Source: Cymbidium sinense
Taxonomy: Eukaryota > Streptophyta > Magnoliopsida > Asparagales > Orchidaceae
DNA: 64,000 nucleotides
Direction: 5' to 3'
Assembly (NCBI GenBank): GCA_021442155.1
Contig: CM038222.1
Coordinates: 62,222,266 to 62,286,265, forward strand
The notes under the pieces are model-generated. The model did no database searches and was not told the origin of the DNA. It was given only the letters and a program-made list of their open reading frames with translations. This document shows, piece by piece, positions 48,836-60,620 of the stretch. A program made the translations under genes and the position numbers. How positions within the stretch are numbered: position 1 is the stretch's first letter; every line of letters begins with the position of its first letter.

Positions 48836-50217
48836 AATACAAATATGTGTATAAAAGAAATGAATGGAAAAGAAAGAATGCAAAACTTTGTATTAATTGA
48901 TTCATTTTGTTTATGCAATTTATATGTACAAGCATAGGTACCCTTCTTAAGTGATAGTATAGGAAATGAATATAAATATATTAGTGAAATGTTCCTCTTT
49001 CAAAAGAATTATATACATACTATTTTATTCAAAACTATAGCTAAAAGAAGAAGAAGAACTAACTAGCACATTCCTTATATTTTTCTCACATGCAAACTTA
49101 TAATTAAGAAAGCAAAAATAAATCATTTCATTTTTGATTTTTGTTTGGTTTTAAAATTTTAAAATTAGTTATTTTCTTTGACATTCCATTTTTGTTTTTG
49201 TTTGAATTTTTAGATGATTATATTTATTTTTGATGTTGATTGGTTGAAAAGAATTAAGCATGTTACATAACACCATTCACATTTTATTTAAATGAGATGA
49301 CAATCTCACAAGAAATTTAAAGTAATGCACAGGAAGAAACCTAATGTAATTTGACTCATGATTAATTGTTAATGTGAGTTTAACTATTTCAAACACCACA
49401 TATGAGTTGAGTTTGATTTTTGAATTAATTTTAACACCTAATATCTAAAATATTATTAAGTTAATTGAGTTTTAAAACTTTAGAAATTAGTAAAGTAATT
49501 AATGAATTAAATTGAGAGAGATTAAAGAATGCAAAAGAAAAGGGGTTTAAATTGGGGGAATATCCCAAAATTATTCTTTAAGCCTCCTATTCACTGGATC
49601 AAACTTTCATCAACTTCAATAGGGATTAAAACACTAATCAAACCCTTAATTATTCTTAATAACATAAATGAGGTAATTAGGAAATGCATTTGTAATTCCC
49701 CCAATTAAGCCTTCAATAAATCCCAAGAAAATTAGGGGAGGCAGAAGTCATGCCCCAAAAGATACCCAAGAAGTTTGAGATTAATCAGAGGATTAATTAA
49801 GGAGTAATTAGTAAATAAAGATTTATGTAAAAACCCAAAATCAGAGAAAGATATAATCCAAAATCCATTAAAACCAATTTTAGAATATTCTAAATTGAAT
49901 TATCTTTCAGTAAAAATTTACCACATATTTTTTTGATTTTTATTTAGGGAGATATAAATTTTTAAAGCTTAGAAGATTAATTAGAATTAATTAAAACCTA
50001 ATTAAATCCCATAACCCCATAGCTCTACACGCGACGGTGGCGGTCAGTGCGCTTTCCATGCGTCGTACTGTGAGCCGCCACTTAAACATCCCATCATGGC
50101 AGGTGTGTGGCGATCGGATGCAGTTTAATACCCGTGTTCGATCAAAGATTGAACGGCTAAGAATCACCTCATGGTTTTAAAGGGATAAATCAAATTTTAA
50201 AAAGTGAGTTTAATCTC

Positions 50218-50250
50218 GATCGTCCATCCAAAATTTGTGGATGGACGGTC
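50218..50250 (-). other. GC-rich hairpin in LTR I
   Basis: GATCGTCCATCC faces GGATGGACGGTC across a 9-base loop. It is homologous to 21305-21340 in LTR C, with different substitutions. Confidence 0.45.
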
Positions 50251-50456
50251 GGGATTATCTCTGTTCTTCCCTAAAGATAATAGGAACCGTCAATGATCTA
50301 AACCTTGATCCAAGCTCGATTGAGCTTGAATTATGATAAAATTTTGCACACACCATCACACACTAATGGCAATCCTATCCAATGGTTGAATTTTCATGTC
50401 ATGACACTTTCTTTCACAAAGGACCAACACCCCTTAATTCTAATGGTCAAAAAATT

Positions 50457-50468
50457 CCATACCTCACC
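50457..50468 (-). other. Splice-donor-like site in LTR I
   Basis: The minus strand reads GGTGAG|GTATGG, the best match to the plant donor consensus among the copies. It lies about 420 bases after the TATA-like palindrome. Confidence 0.4.
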
Positions 50469-50490
50469 AGAGGTGATCACCGGCGCTCGA

Positions 50491-50919
50491 TTATCTTGGA
50501 GGAGCTTTGTCTGATTGAGATGAAGTTGTGGTGAAAGAATTAGCTTTTGAGGTTGGGTAGTTTGCTCTATGAACTAACTCCCCTTGCTCTCCTTTGCGAC
50601 TTTGATCGAATTGGACTTCTCCTTGCTTTTGGAATTTGAGAGAGAGCTTAGGCAAACTCGATTTGGTCCCTTGAGGGAGTGTGCAAAGGCAATTGAGTTG
50701 AAATTTAGTGTGGAGGAAGTTAAGAATTCTATAGAGCTCCCCTGCTTTCTCTTGAAGAAAACTGAGAATGGCTCTTTTCAAATCCCTTCTGGAAAGCTTA
50801 GGATTGCTCTCTGATGGCTCCGAACACTCTCTAACACTCAATCGACAATGGGGATGAGTGAATTGATTTGAATTAAGGGGAGTATATCTCCCCCTATAGT
50901 AATGGGATGGCCGAAGCAT
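50491..50919 (-). CDS. Possible LTR-encoded ORF in copy I (sense strand, first-exon region)
   Basis: A 142-codon frame on the LTR sense strand starts inside the TATA-like palindrome and ends just before the donor-like site. It is collinear with the 133-codon frame of D (29518-29919). Matching positions include EPSESNPKL against EPFSSLPKL, GELY against GELH, and a KQG motif. It is basic and rich in Ser, Lys and Gln, with no recognised domain. The apparent Met lies upstream of where transcription would start, so the real start, if any, would be internal. Alternatives are a chance open frame or a decayed leader peptide. Confidence 0.3.
   Translation of the reverse strand: MLRPSHYYRGRYTPLNSNQFTHPHCRLSVRECSEPSESNPKLSRRDLKRAILSFLQEKAGELYRILNFLHTKFQLNCLCTLPQGTKSSLPKLSLKFQKQGEVQFDQSRKGEQGELVHRANYPTSKANSFTTTSSQSDKAPPR
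50877..50893 (-). promoter_or_regulatory. Palindromic TATA-like site in LTR I
   Basis: GGGGAG-TATAT-CTCCCC has perfect arms and aligns with the sites in C and D. Confidence 0.4.
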
Positions 50920-51354
50920 GGGTTGTTATTTTGATCCAATTGACCATATGGAAAGCTTTGTTTGGTATGTTAGGAGTTGGCACATGGTCAGTTTGAGCTA
51001 AGGAGTGGATTAGTAACCTCCCATGTGCTTCAAATTGGGTGGAGGGAAGTTTTTTAATTGGCCAAATTGAGCTATGCGGTCGATTTTGGCCTTGGGTCCA
51101 TTTGGGCTGACCCAAATCCATTGGATTGGTGCACCACCCTTCATAGGGATCACTTGACCTATTAGGAAGGTATCAAGTTGATATGAAGAGGACTTGACCA
51201 AATTCCCCATGGATTTGACAAAAATTTGTTCTATGGCCTAAGGGTAGAATGGTCATTTGGCTGATTTTTTTTAATTTGGATATGTTGGGTATGTTAAAAA
51301 AATAGGTTTGGCCAAGTTTCATTGGATTTGGAGTTCATTTGATATTGTTTGGCT

Positions 51355-52230
51355 CATATTGACCCATTTAGGTCAAAATGGGTCAACTTAGGTCAAGTTG
51401 ACCAATTGGTCAAGTTGGGCCAAACCAAGGGTTGGGTCAAGTTTATATGACCATTTGAAATGTTTTAGTGGCTTTGGTTTGATTCAATTTGGTTTAGTTT
51501 TGAGTTTGGCTCATATGACTTCGTTTAGGTCAAATGGGTCAAGTTGACCAATTTGACCCATTTGACCTGTTTGAGCTAGGTCATGGGTAGGTTTAGGTTT
51601 GGTTACTCATATGAAGTGGATTGGTATCTTTGTTTCCGATCAATTTTGGTTAAGTTTGAATTTGGCTCCACATGACCTCTTTAGGTCAAGTTGGATTCAA
51701 GTTCAATTGGGCTAGGTTAGGTCTAGTTAGCCAATTGAGGCTTTGGTCAAGTTCAACAAGTGATTTGGAATGAACTTGACCCATTGGTTTCAATCAATTT
51801 GGCTTAGATCAAGTTTTGACATATTTTGACTTTTTAGGTCAAGTTGGGTTAACTTGGATCAAGTGGCCAATTGGGCTAGGTTAGGCTCAAATGTTGACTT
51901 GGTCAAGTTCAAACATAGTTCATGAATGAACTTAGATCAATGGTTTCAATCAATTTATCCTATGGTGGATTTTGGCTATGTTAGGTTTCATTTTGGCTAA
52001 GTGTTGACTTGGTCAACCCTTAGGTTTGACTTAGTTTGACCCAATTTGATTGATTGATCATCCCATGATGATTGTTGATCATGATGGGAGGCATAGGTGA
52101 GTTTGGTTCAATCCAATTTGGTTAGTATTAGAATTTGGCTCATAAAAGTACTTTAGATCACTTTGGGTCAAGTGAGCCTAAGTAGGTCAAATGGCTTGGT
52201 CAAAGCTTGATTTGAGTATGATTGAACTTG
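51355..52230 (-). repeat. TTGAC/GTCAA-rich tract in LTR I
   Basis: Between 51359 and 51567 alone I count 12 TTGAC or GTCAA cores, against fewer than one expected by chance. They are W-box-like and lie upstream of the TATA-like site on the LTR sense strand. Confidence 0.6.
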
Positions 52231-53397
52231 TATGTGGACTTATGATTGAAATATAAATCCACTTGCAAGTGGTTTGAAGTCAAACGAGTTTTGATTGATT
52301 TGATAATTTCATATTCAAATGAAGAATATGAATGGATTTTAGCTTTGATTTTTGAATTGGATTTTGATTTGGTGATTGAAGTTTATATTTATATTTGGAT
52401 TAATGATTGTAGGGTTGATTGAATCATGAAGGAAAATCAAGAGTTTGGCTTGATTTTAAGTTGATTTGGCTAAGTTCAAGATTTTGACTTGAAAGGCTTA
52501 GGTTGGATTTTGAGTGGATTTGAGTTTGATTTATGGAATTGGTTTTGATTGTTTGAATTTAGATTTCATTTATATATTTGAATATAAATGAGAATATAAA
52601 TGGGTCATAGACAATTTCAAGTATTTGAAGTGATTTGATGATGATTTAGGCTAAGTCTTTTAAGAGGGAATTTAAAGGAGTTAGGAAATTTTGGAGTTGG
52701 GATTTGATTTTTTTTTTTTTTGGATTTAATTTGATTGATTTATATTTATATTTCATTTATATATGTGAATATAACTGAGAGTGTAAATGTGTTATGAGAA
52801 AATCTCATGAATTTGAATTCATTTGAATATGATTTAGGCTAAGTCCTTAAGTGGGAAATTAAGGACTTAAGAAGGATTTTAAATTTGAAATTTAATTTGT
52901 GGATTTGATTTGATTGATTAATATTTATATTTCATTTATATGTGTAAATATAAATAATAATATAAATGAGTTATGAGAAAATTTTATGAGTTTGAATTGG
53001 GTTGATCATGATTTAGGCTAAGTCCTAAAAGAAGATTAAGGACTTAAGAAAGATTTGGACTTAGAAATTTCATTCATGGGTTTCAATCATGGATTTCAGT
53101 TATGGATTTCAATCACATGGAGTTGATTTGAATTTGGAGAAATTCATATAAGATTGATTGGAGTTTGACTTGAATGAAGGAAGGTGAGGAATGGTTCAAG
53201 CTAAGGGTGGGCAAATTTTCCTAAAACCCCTTAGGCATGACCTATTCCTATGGCTAACTCTTCTAAGTCTCTAGGGCTAGGTTGAGTGTTCACCTAATCC
53301 TAGATGTGTCTTAAGACTAAGGAATGCTTAGAGTATAAGATAAGTCCTATGTCTAAGATGGAAGGGTTGAGAGCTCATTCTAAAAATGAGATCAACA

Positions 53398-56300
53398 TCC
53401 CTCAAATCCCCATTCTCAGTTTTACGCAAAATCGAAATAGGGGAGGCCACCTTCGATTCCCATTTGCTCAAACAGCTGCCAAAGTGCAATTAAATTTGCA
53501 CACACCTTCCTTGGAGCCAATCAAGCGAAAATGAATCCTTTCCAAATCTTCTCAACAGCTGGAGGGTAGAGTTCAATCAAGCCCGACCACCTAGGTCTAG
53601 TGGATTGGACTTCCGAGCAAACTACACCAAATCAAAACTCGTGCGGCTCAACAGAGCTTCATTTCTACTAAATGAAGCTTTCTCAATCATTGGAACTTCC
53701 GGTCATAAGCTCTGCTGGGGTATTCCATTGAAATCAATCTTTGAATGAAAATAGTTTGGTCTTTTGTGAAAAAAATTTTCATGTCATGCGATTTCCTCCG
53801 TTACATCTTCTTGTTGTGCTTCCCCGAAGGTGTGGGATCATTTTCATCTCCATCTGAGCTCGGGTGAGCTCAGATTGAGCGACGATCGATGGACTGTAGC
53901 CATTGTTCGATGCTTGGGAGAAGATAGATATTGGACCGTCCATCCCACATAATCGGGATGAACAGCCCTGATCTAATCATGCTTAGAGCCCCTGATTAAT
54001 CTCTCAAAATCACAGGTTTAATCGTAGACATCCATCTGAGTCATCACTAAGATGTGACAACTTAAATAGCATCTCATGCACCATGGGAGCGGTCATAATC
54101 TGACGAGATTAATGCTTTAATTAGGGCTAATTAATTAGTTTTTAATCCTTAAACTTCCTAAATTCATAACTAATTCTAGAAAATTCAAAAAAATATAAAC
54201 TTAGGCTCATTTTAAAGATATTTCAGAGTAAAATCTAAAAACATTATTATTAATTGATTTTAAATAGTGAATTTGGCATAATTAAGGTTTAATTAGAAAT
54301 ATAATTAGTCTAATTACTCCTTAATTAATCATCCAATTAATCTCAAATTTTCTATGCATGTTTAGGGGGATGACCTCCACCGCCCTTAATTTTTTAGGAT
54401 TTTATTGGTTGCTTAGTTAGGGAAACTAATGGATTAAGCCTTAATCACTTTCTTTATGTAATTAGTGATAATTAAGTAAATGAAAAGTAAATTAATCAAT
54501 CAATTAAGCTTATTAACCTCTATTAATGGTGATGAAGTCTAGGGAAATGGATTGGGACTTCCTCTTCCAATCTTTTCTTTAAGTCTTCTCTAATCCCTCT
54601 TAAATAATTAATTAATTAACACCCCTTAATTAATTAATTAACAAGATTAATCAAAATCCAAATCATACATGAACTTTAATCAACTAATTGAAAGGATTTA
54701 TGGATTGATACTTAGGCTCCCTCCTTTGTCTCTTTCTCTAAGCCCATCTCATTTTGATTAGTTAAGGTTAATTCAGGTTTAATTAGTTAATTAATGAACT
54801 TAATTAATTCAGTTGAACCTATTTCTCTAATTTAATCTTGGCTTGCTCTTTGGGTGTTCAATAACCCAAAGTAAGAGATAATGAAATTATGGTTAGCTCA
54901 CATGTGTGAGAAAAATATAAAAAGTAGTTAAGTGAAAGCCCTTAAGCTTAATTAACTATTAATCATAAGCCAATTACATTAGGCCCCCTTCATTTCTTAG
55001 AAGCATTACAAATTTTCTTTCCATGTGCTTGTATATCATATTGGCTCATTATTAATTAGTTAATTAACTTAAGGTGATGTAGGTAAGGGTTAACTAATCC
55101 ACATTCCTTAACTCAAATCAAACATTAAGATGAAATAAAATTAAAAAACTTTGGTTTGTTTTAAATGGCTTTATTTAATATCATTGTCATTAGGAATAAA
55201 TTGGAATGAATGAGATTATGTGCTTATGTTCCTTTATTTCTTTCTAATTATGTTAAATGTTACTTTCCATATATAATCATGCATTCATTTCTTTTAAAAT
55301 TAATTAAATGAAATGGTTCCTTTCATGTCAAATTGCATGTGGTGATTTAAATTAAAAATAGGTGTGGCTATTATTACTATTAAATCAAAAATTATTTTCA
55401 AAAGGCTACAATTCAATTATAATATATGGAGTGATGTTAATTACAAATAGCTATAAGTTTGCATGTATTGATAATATAAGATATGCAATATGAAGTTATT
55501 TTTCTTATCTTACATGGATTCATATAGGATTTACAAATGTATGGTTCATTTGAAAAGAACACAACATTTGTTTAAATCTATTCCTATGCATTTCTATGCT
55601 AAGACTTAGGAAGAATTTAATATCACATATGTAAATCATATAATCAAATCAAATATAACTTTTTTCATGACTTCTTCTTATTCTTGTGGTTCTTTTTATA
55701 CATTCATATGTATATAAGAAAAGTGATATATTAGTCTAGACACCCCGGAGCTATGAGGCTTTAAGTAGCTCTAAGTAGGTATTGCACCTTATGCCCCTAG
55801 TGCAGAATAATGGCATCGTACTCACTTAAAACTCCTATACATGTGTATGTGTGATGTGGCCAATGAATAAGAATCATAAGTCAAACAAATCAAATACAAT
55901 TTTTGCATGGATTTCCTATCCTTTAGGTTCTTATACATCTATATGTCTAAGAAAAAGTATTAGTAGAGTGTGAGGCTTTAGCCTAAGTAGGTCTTATATC
56001 TTCTAGTGCGAACAATGGTGACATACTCACTTAAAAATTTTATACATGTGAAACATACCTTTGCATTCATCATTCAAGTATAAAAAATAAATAGATATGC
56101 TTAGATTTACTCACATGCATGATATACATGATAAAAAGAAATAAATGAATATATCATATGGATAATATTCTAAGATGTCTTTCTTATTGGATAAGGTCAT
56201 TTAGAATGAACCTAAACTTAGGATTGATTAAAACACATCATAAGCCATTCATTAAAGGAAATTTATTAATTAACTTACTTTAGAAGTGACTTAAGGTAGG

Positions 56301-58608
56301 GATGAAAGAGAGACTCCCTCTCCTTCTTCTCTTTATAACACTTAGCTATTAAGTGTAGGCTATATGAAGCAAAATAAAACACTAAGTGAAATATTCAAAT
56401 TAACTAAATCACTACAAGAAAAATCAACCCCTTTATAAATTACATCCCTCACACTTAGCAAATTACAACTCTAAATCTTAGTTAGGACATACTATGCAAG
56501 ATTTAATTCACACACATTAGACTAAGTCACCATTTTTAGCTTTATGTTAGGGCGGTGCATGGTTTGATGTATGCTTATTTTGTGATGTATTATTTTAGAC
56601 TGGATGTTAGGCCGATATTAGCCTAATCATATTTTTGTAAGGGGTTGTGCTTAAGGGGCCATCATAATAAAAATATAAATGTTTTTGCTATGCAGGTTTC
56701 CTAGCCCCTAATCATAACTCAAGTTAGGATAGGTGAGCTTGGTTACTCATGTGTGGGGTGTTAAGCTCAAATTTTTTTTATATAACTGCTTGGGTTGTAT
56801 GATGTGTTTAGCTAACATTTATTTTGTAGGTGTACCTAGATTTACTTTCCTTCTTTTAATATAATTCTGCATTAGGATTAGGATGAATGCTATGGGGGAT
56901 TAGGATGAGCATTGGTTATAAGACTAAGTCTTATGTACCATATGATGCCTTTGGAGTAAGCATATCTAAATCAATCCAAAAGGAAGAAAGAAATGGAGAA
57001 AATCAAATGAAGAAATAGAAGATGAAGAAATGAAGAAAGAAGAATGAATAATGAAGACCCCCATAACATTCATTATTCTTAATTGTAATTATTTTCTTGT
57101 AATCTGGGTTATATAAGGGTAGAGCTTCATTTCTATATTTTGTTAATACGCGACTACATCAGCCTTTTATTCTTGTGTGATAACTTTATAAAATTATTTG
57201 ATATTTTATTTAGCTTGTGTATTAGAAAAAGCATGCCTTTTCATATTTTGTTTATGGTTGGTGATTGTTGTATGGCCTGGATGCGATTAGGCTCCTAGGA
57301 TAAAAATAAATTTTCTATCACATTAACAACTCATAACTAAACTTTTAAAATAACTCATAATCTCACACCAAAGCCTAGATATTAAATCAAGATAATAAAA
57401 TATTTAGCAACCCCTTAGCTGAATATTATATGTTTAATATCATGCATAATCATCTTGTTTTACTCTTGTTAAGAGAAGGCTTGATCTTTTTCAGATAGAA
57501 TGGGCTTAACCTTTAAGAGCCTATGATAGAAGAATACCTCTTTCCCTTTTGATTTGGCCCATAATTGACTTCTCATGCATTTAGGCATACAAAATCCCAT
57601 AGTCTGTGTCAAAAAAAAGAGTCCCAAATTAAAATGAAAATTGATAAAAATTTGCATTAGATTTAAGTCATTATTCATACCCCTCATGCTCTAGTCTCTT
57701 AGAAAGTGAGTTTAAGGACTTAGTTTCTTTTCTAAATAATAACAACCTAGCCATCTTGCAAAAGCATAAGACTTGCCTACATGGTTTTAAATCCTAGGAG
57801 GAGTTAGCTGGCTGCCAATCCAAGCAGTTACAAGTCCAGCAGTCGGGTGATTTACTCTCTCTTATGGAGGTAAATTGTATACCCACTTTGGCCTTAGATT
57901 TAGATCGTGCTTTGGCCCTCACCAATCTCCCTAGATTTAGGATCTAAGATAATTATTTTTCTTTGTGGACTACAAGCATAAATCCTCACCACTTAGGCAT
58001 TTTCATAATCTTGTATTGTGAAATTATAAGTCTTAAATTGTTAATAAAATTTTAAATCAAATAAATAAATCTCCTTAACTTCAAAAATATATAGCCCAAC
58101 CATAGGATATATTAGAGTGCTCACTAGGTTTCTTAGAATCATGAAAACTCCCTACTTATCTCCTTTAACGTTGATAATAACTCTCTTTTTTATCCATCCC
58201 ATTTAATTTTCTAAAATACAACCAATTTATTAATAGTCCTATATTTGAATTCTTTGGAGACAATAATCATCTACTTTAATCGAGAGTATTCTTAAGGGAT
58301 TCATTTTTTTTCTTAAGATGTAATTAACTATGGGGGCTTGCCCCATAGGAAATTTTAGAACCCATTTTAAATAAACTCTACTATATTCATCCATGTAAAG
58401 TAGGGAAAAAATCTCTGGTACATTCAAAGACCCATCATGCCTTAGGAGCCCTTATTTGGTGATTAGGTCCATCATAGGGTAGCCATTTCTATCTTTGATA
58501 TAGTGCACTATTCCTTGATATCATACCCAATCACCTCAATAGGCACATCCTTAGATTTGCACGGTGTCCCCTCACATACACACAACGAATCTGAAAATAA
58601 ACACCATA
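53398..58608 (+). mobile_element. Element 2 5' LTR, second part (copy J)
   Basis: It starts with the right TCCCT copy and continues the LTR from where H stopped; the match to LTR C resumes at about 20800. It ends ...AACACCATA, 8 bases before the PBS. Landmarks are a donor-like site (GT at 53720), a weakened GC-rich hairpin (53934-53965), two three-hairpin blocks (55725-55830 and a degraded one at 55960-56030), a purine tract (56980-57045), and the common 3' part to 58608. It holds no gene; short open frames such as 57469-57687 are LTR sequence. Confidence 0.85.
55725..56030 (+). repeat. Two three-hairpin blocks in LTR J
   Basis: The first (55725-55830) keeps the inner hairpin around GGCTTTAAGTAGCT and AGGT-ATTGC-ACCT. 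The second (55960-56030) is shortened. Both are followed by AATGGC or AATGGT and a frame containing Y-S-L-K. Confidence 0.45.
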
Positions 58609-58616
58609 AATTTTTC

Positions 58617-58634
58617 TGGCAACTTTGTTGGGGA
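58617..58634 (+). promoter_or_regulatory. Primer-binding site of element 2, decayed
   Basis: TGGCAACTTTGTTGGGGA differs from TGGCGACTCCGCTGGGGA at four places, all C-to-T or G-to-A and all different from the changes in element 1. It lies 8 bases after the LTR end, the same spacing as in element 1. Confidence 0.8.
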
Positions 58635-58985
58635 TGGTTTCTCTCTCCATCTCTAGTAGATGATTATTTTCTCCAAGCATCGATAGTGTACTTGCATTTT
58701 ATGTGAGTCTAATATTATCTTTCCTTCCATTGCACTTAGCTTATTTCATTCTTAAGCAAAGTTAGCCAACATCCTTTAGATTTTAGGACCTCACTCTATG
58801 TAGGTCTTGAAACCTCTATTGGGTTTCCCAATAGATGAAAACAAAATTTATCAATGAAGGGAGAGATAATAAAAATTTAGAACCTCCTTACCACTAGCTA
58901 GGTGAGGAGTGGTTCATCATGAAATTTAAGAAAATAAAATATTTCACAAAATGACACTTTCTAAAAGCACCTTTTTTGAAAATAG
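58635..58985 (+). other. Untranslated leader of element 2 before the hairpin array
   Basis: It matches 4496-5039 of element 1 and has no coding frame. It ends near TTTTTTGAAAATAGCC, where the hairpin units begin. Confidence 0.6.
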
Positions 58986-60390
58986 CCACCTTCATTCAAC
59001 ATACTCAAATTTTTTGAATGAAGATTCTATTTTCAAATCATAACATAAAACTGAAACTCCACTCAACATATTTCACACATGCTAGAGTGGAAGTTTTTGT
59101 CTTTTCAAAATCAAGAAATCACATACATGGCATCAAAATATATCATTAAAATCTATTTAACATACTTAAGATTTGTTAAATAAATTTCATCTATATTTTA
59201 GGATCTTATTTAACATGCCACATTTGTCAAATAAAGAATTACCCTCTCTGTTTAAAAAATAAAGGGAACACATCAAATACATTTGATTCTCACTTAAACA
59301 TATCAAAGTTGTTAAGTGAGAATCTCATTTCCATGTGCATTTGATTCCCACTTAACATGTCAAGGTTGTTAAATGAGAATCTTATTTTCATGTCACATTT
59401 GATTCCCACTTAACATAGTAGAGTTGTTAAGTGAGAATCTTATTTTCATGCCATATTTGATTACACTTAACATATCAAAGTTGTTAAGTGAGAATCTCAC
59501 TTTCATATACATTTGATTCTCACTTAACATATTAAAATTGTTAAGTGAGAATCTCATTTCCATGACACATTTAACTTTCACTTAACATGTCACACTTTCT
59601 AAGTGAGAGTCTTATTTTCATAAATCATATTTTATTCCACTTAACATATCAAATTTGTTAAGTGAGAATCTCATTTTCATGACATATTTGGCTCCCCACT
59701 AAACACACCAAATTTGTTAAGTGAAGGCCTCATTTTCATGTCATGTTTGACCTCCACTTAACACAGCAAACTTGTTAAGTGGGAGTCCCTAAAGCAAAAC
59801 ACAAATCATATCACATTTGGACCTCCACTTAACATATCAAATTTGTTAAGTGGGAGTCCTATTTTCAAAATCACACTTGGGCTTTCACCTAACATACTAA
59901 ATTTGTTAAGTTAGAGTCCCATTTTCAAAGAAAAGAAAAACATACATCAATCACATTGGCTTTCATTTAACAAACCAAATTTGTTAAGTGAAAGTCCCAT
60001 TTTTAAACATAAATTAAACACATATGGCTTCTACTTGACATATCAAATTTGTTTGGTAAGAAGCCCTATTTTCAAATCAACATTTCACACATCATAAGCA
60101 AAGACATTCTACAAAAATTTTAAAACACACAATCATAACCTCTTCTTAGCATACTCAAATTTGCTAAGTAGAGGTTCTTTCAAATCATCAATATTTTCAA
60201 ACAAGATACACAAAATACAAATATCTCAAAAAATTTCTTCTCGAATTTATGAACCCCACCCAACCTACTTAAATTGGTTGAGTATGGGCTCTAAATTGAA
60301 ATCAAATGGTAAAAACTCTCCTCATCACATCAAAATCTCTCCACTGAACCCTAACTTAACATATCTGAATTGTTGAGTGTGGGTTCAGGA
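58986..60390 (+). repeat. Tandem array of about 20 hairpin units in the element 2 leader
   Basis: Units of 60-75 bases have arms such as GATTCTCACTTAACA with TGTTAAGTGAGAATC around a core TATCAAATTTG. Some of the arms differ from those of element 1 (CTTAACA/TGTTAAG instead of TTTAGCA/TGCTAAG) but pair equally well. The last unit (60342-60388: TGAACCCTAACTTAACA with TGTTGAGTGTGGGTTCA) matches the last unit of element 1. The array lies in the same place, between PBS and the upstream ORF, and is shorter. Confidence 0.8.
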
Positions 60391-60605
60391 CTCCAAATTC
60401 TTATGATTCTCTTGAGACAAATATTAAGGCAGAAACCTAACTCAAGTTACATTTCAACGCATGCAGAGATATAGCTCAAATCAGTCAGTGCAGTCTTTAT
60501 AGTCAGCACACATGGCTTCACAAAAGTTAATTTTTACTTTCCCCTTCGGGATGGATTTGGACTTGGATCGGGCCAGCCTTGCCGAGACTGACTCCACCCA
60601 CTTGG

Positions 60606-60620
60606 TTTTTTTTTTATCAG
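60606..60620 (+). other. Splice-acceptor-like site before the upstream ORF of element 2
   Basis: Ten T residues are followed by ATCAG and then GG, a strong match to a plant 3' splice site. It sits between the hairpin array and the first conserved coding region. The frame starting GAT-TCG just after it is open for about 55 codons, to 60780. Confidence 0.4.

Larger units (their letters stand above)
45973..53397 (-). mobile_element. Complete inverted solo LTR I (7425 bp)
   Basis: On the minus strand it runs from TGTTGATCTCA (53397) to ...GACCAACA (45973). TCCCT flanks it on both sides (45968-45972 and 53398-53402), and LTR H/J continues across it, so it is a complete insertion. There is no internal region. 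Landmarks on the minus strand are a TTGAC-rich tract (51355-52230), the TATA-like palindrome (50877-50893), an open frame (50491-50919), a donor-like site (50461), hairpins (50218-50250), the three-hairpin block (48727-48835), a purine tract (47580-47640) and the common 3' part. Short open frames on either strand, such as 46585-46857, have no recognisable product. Confidence 0.9.
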
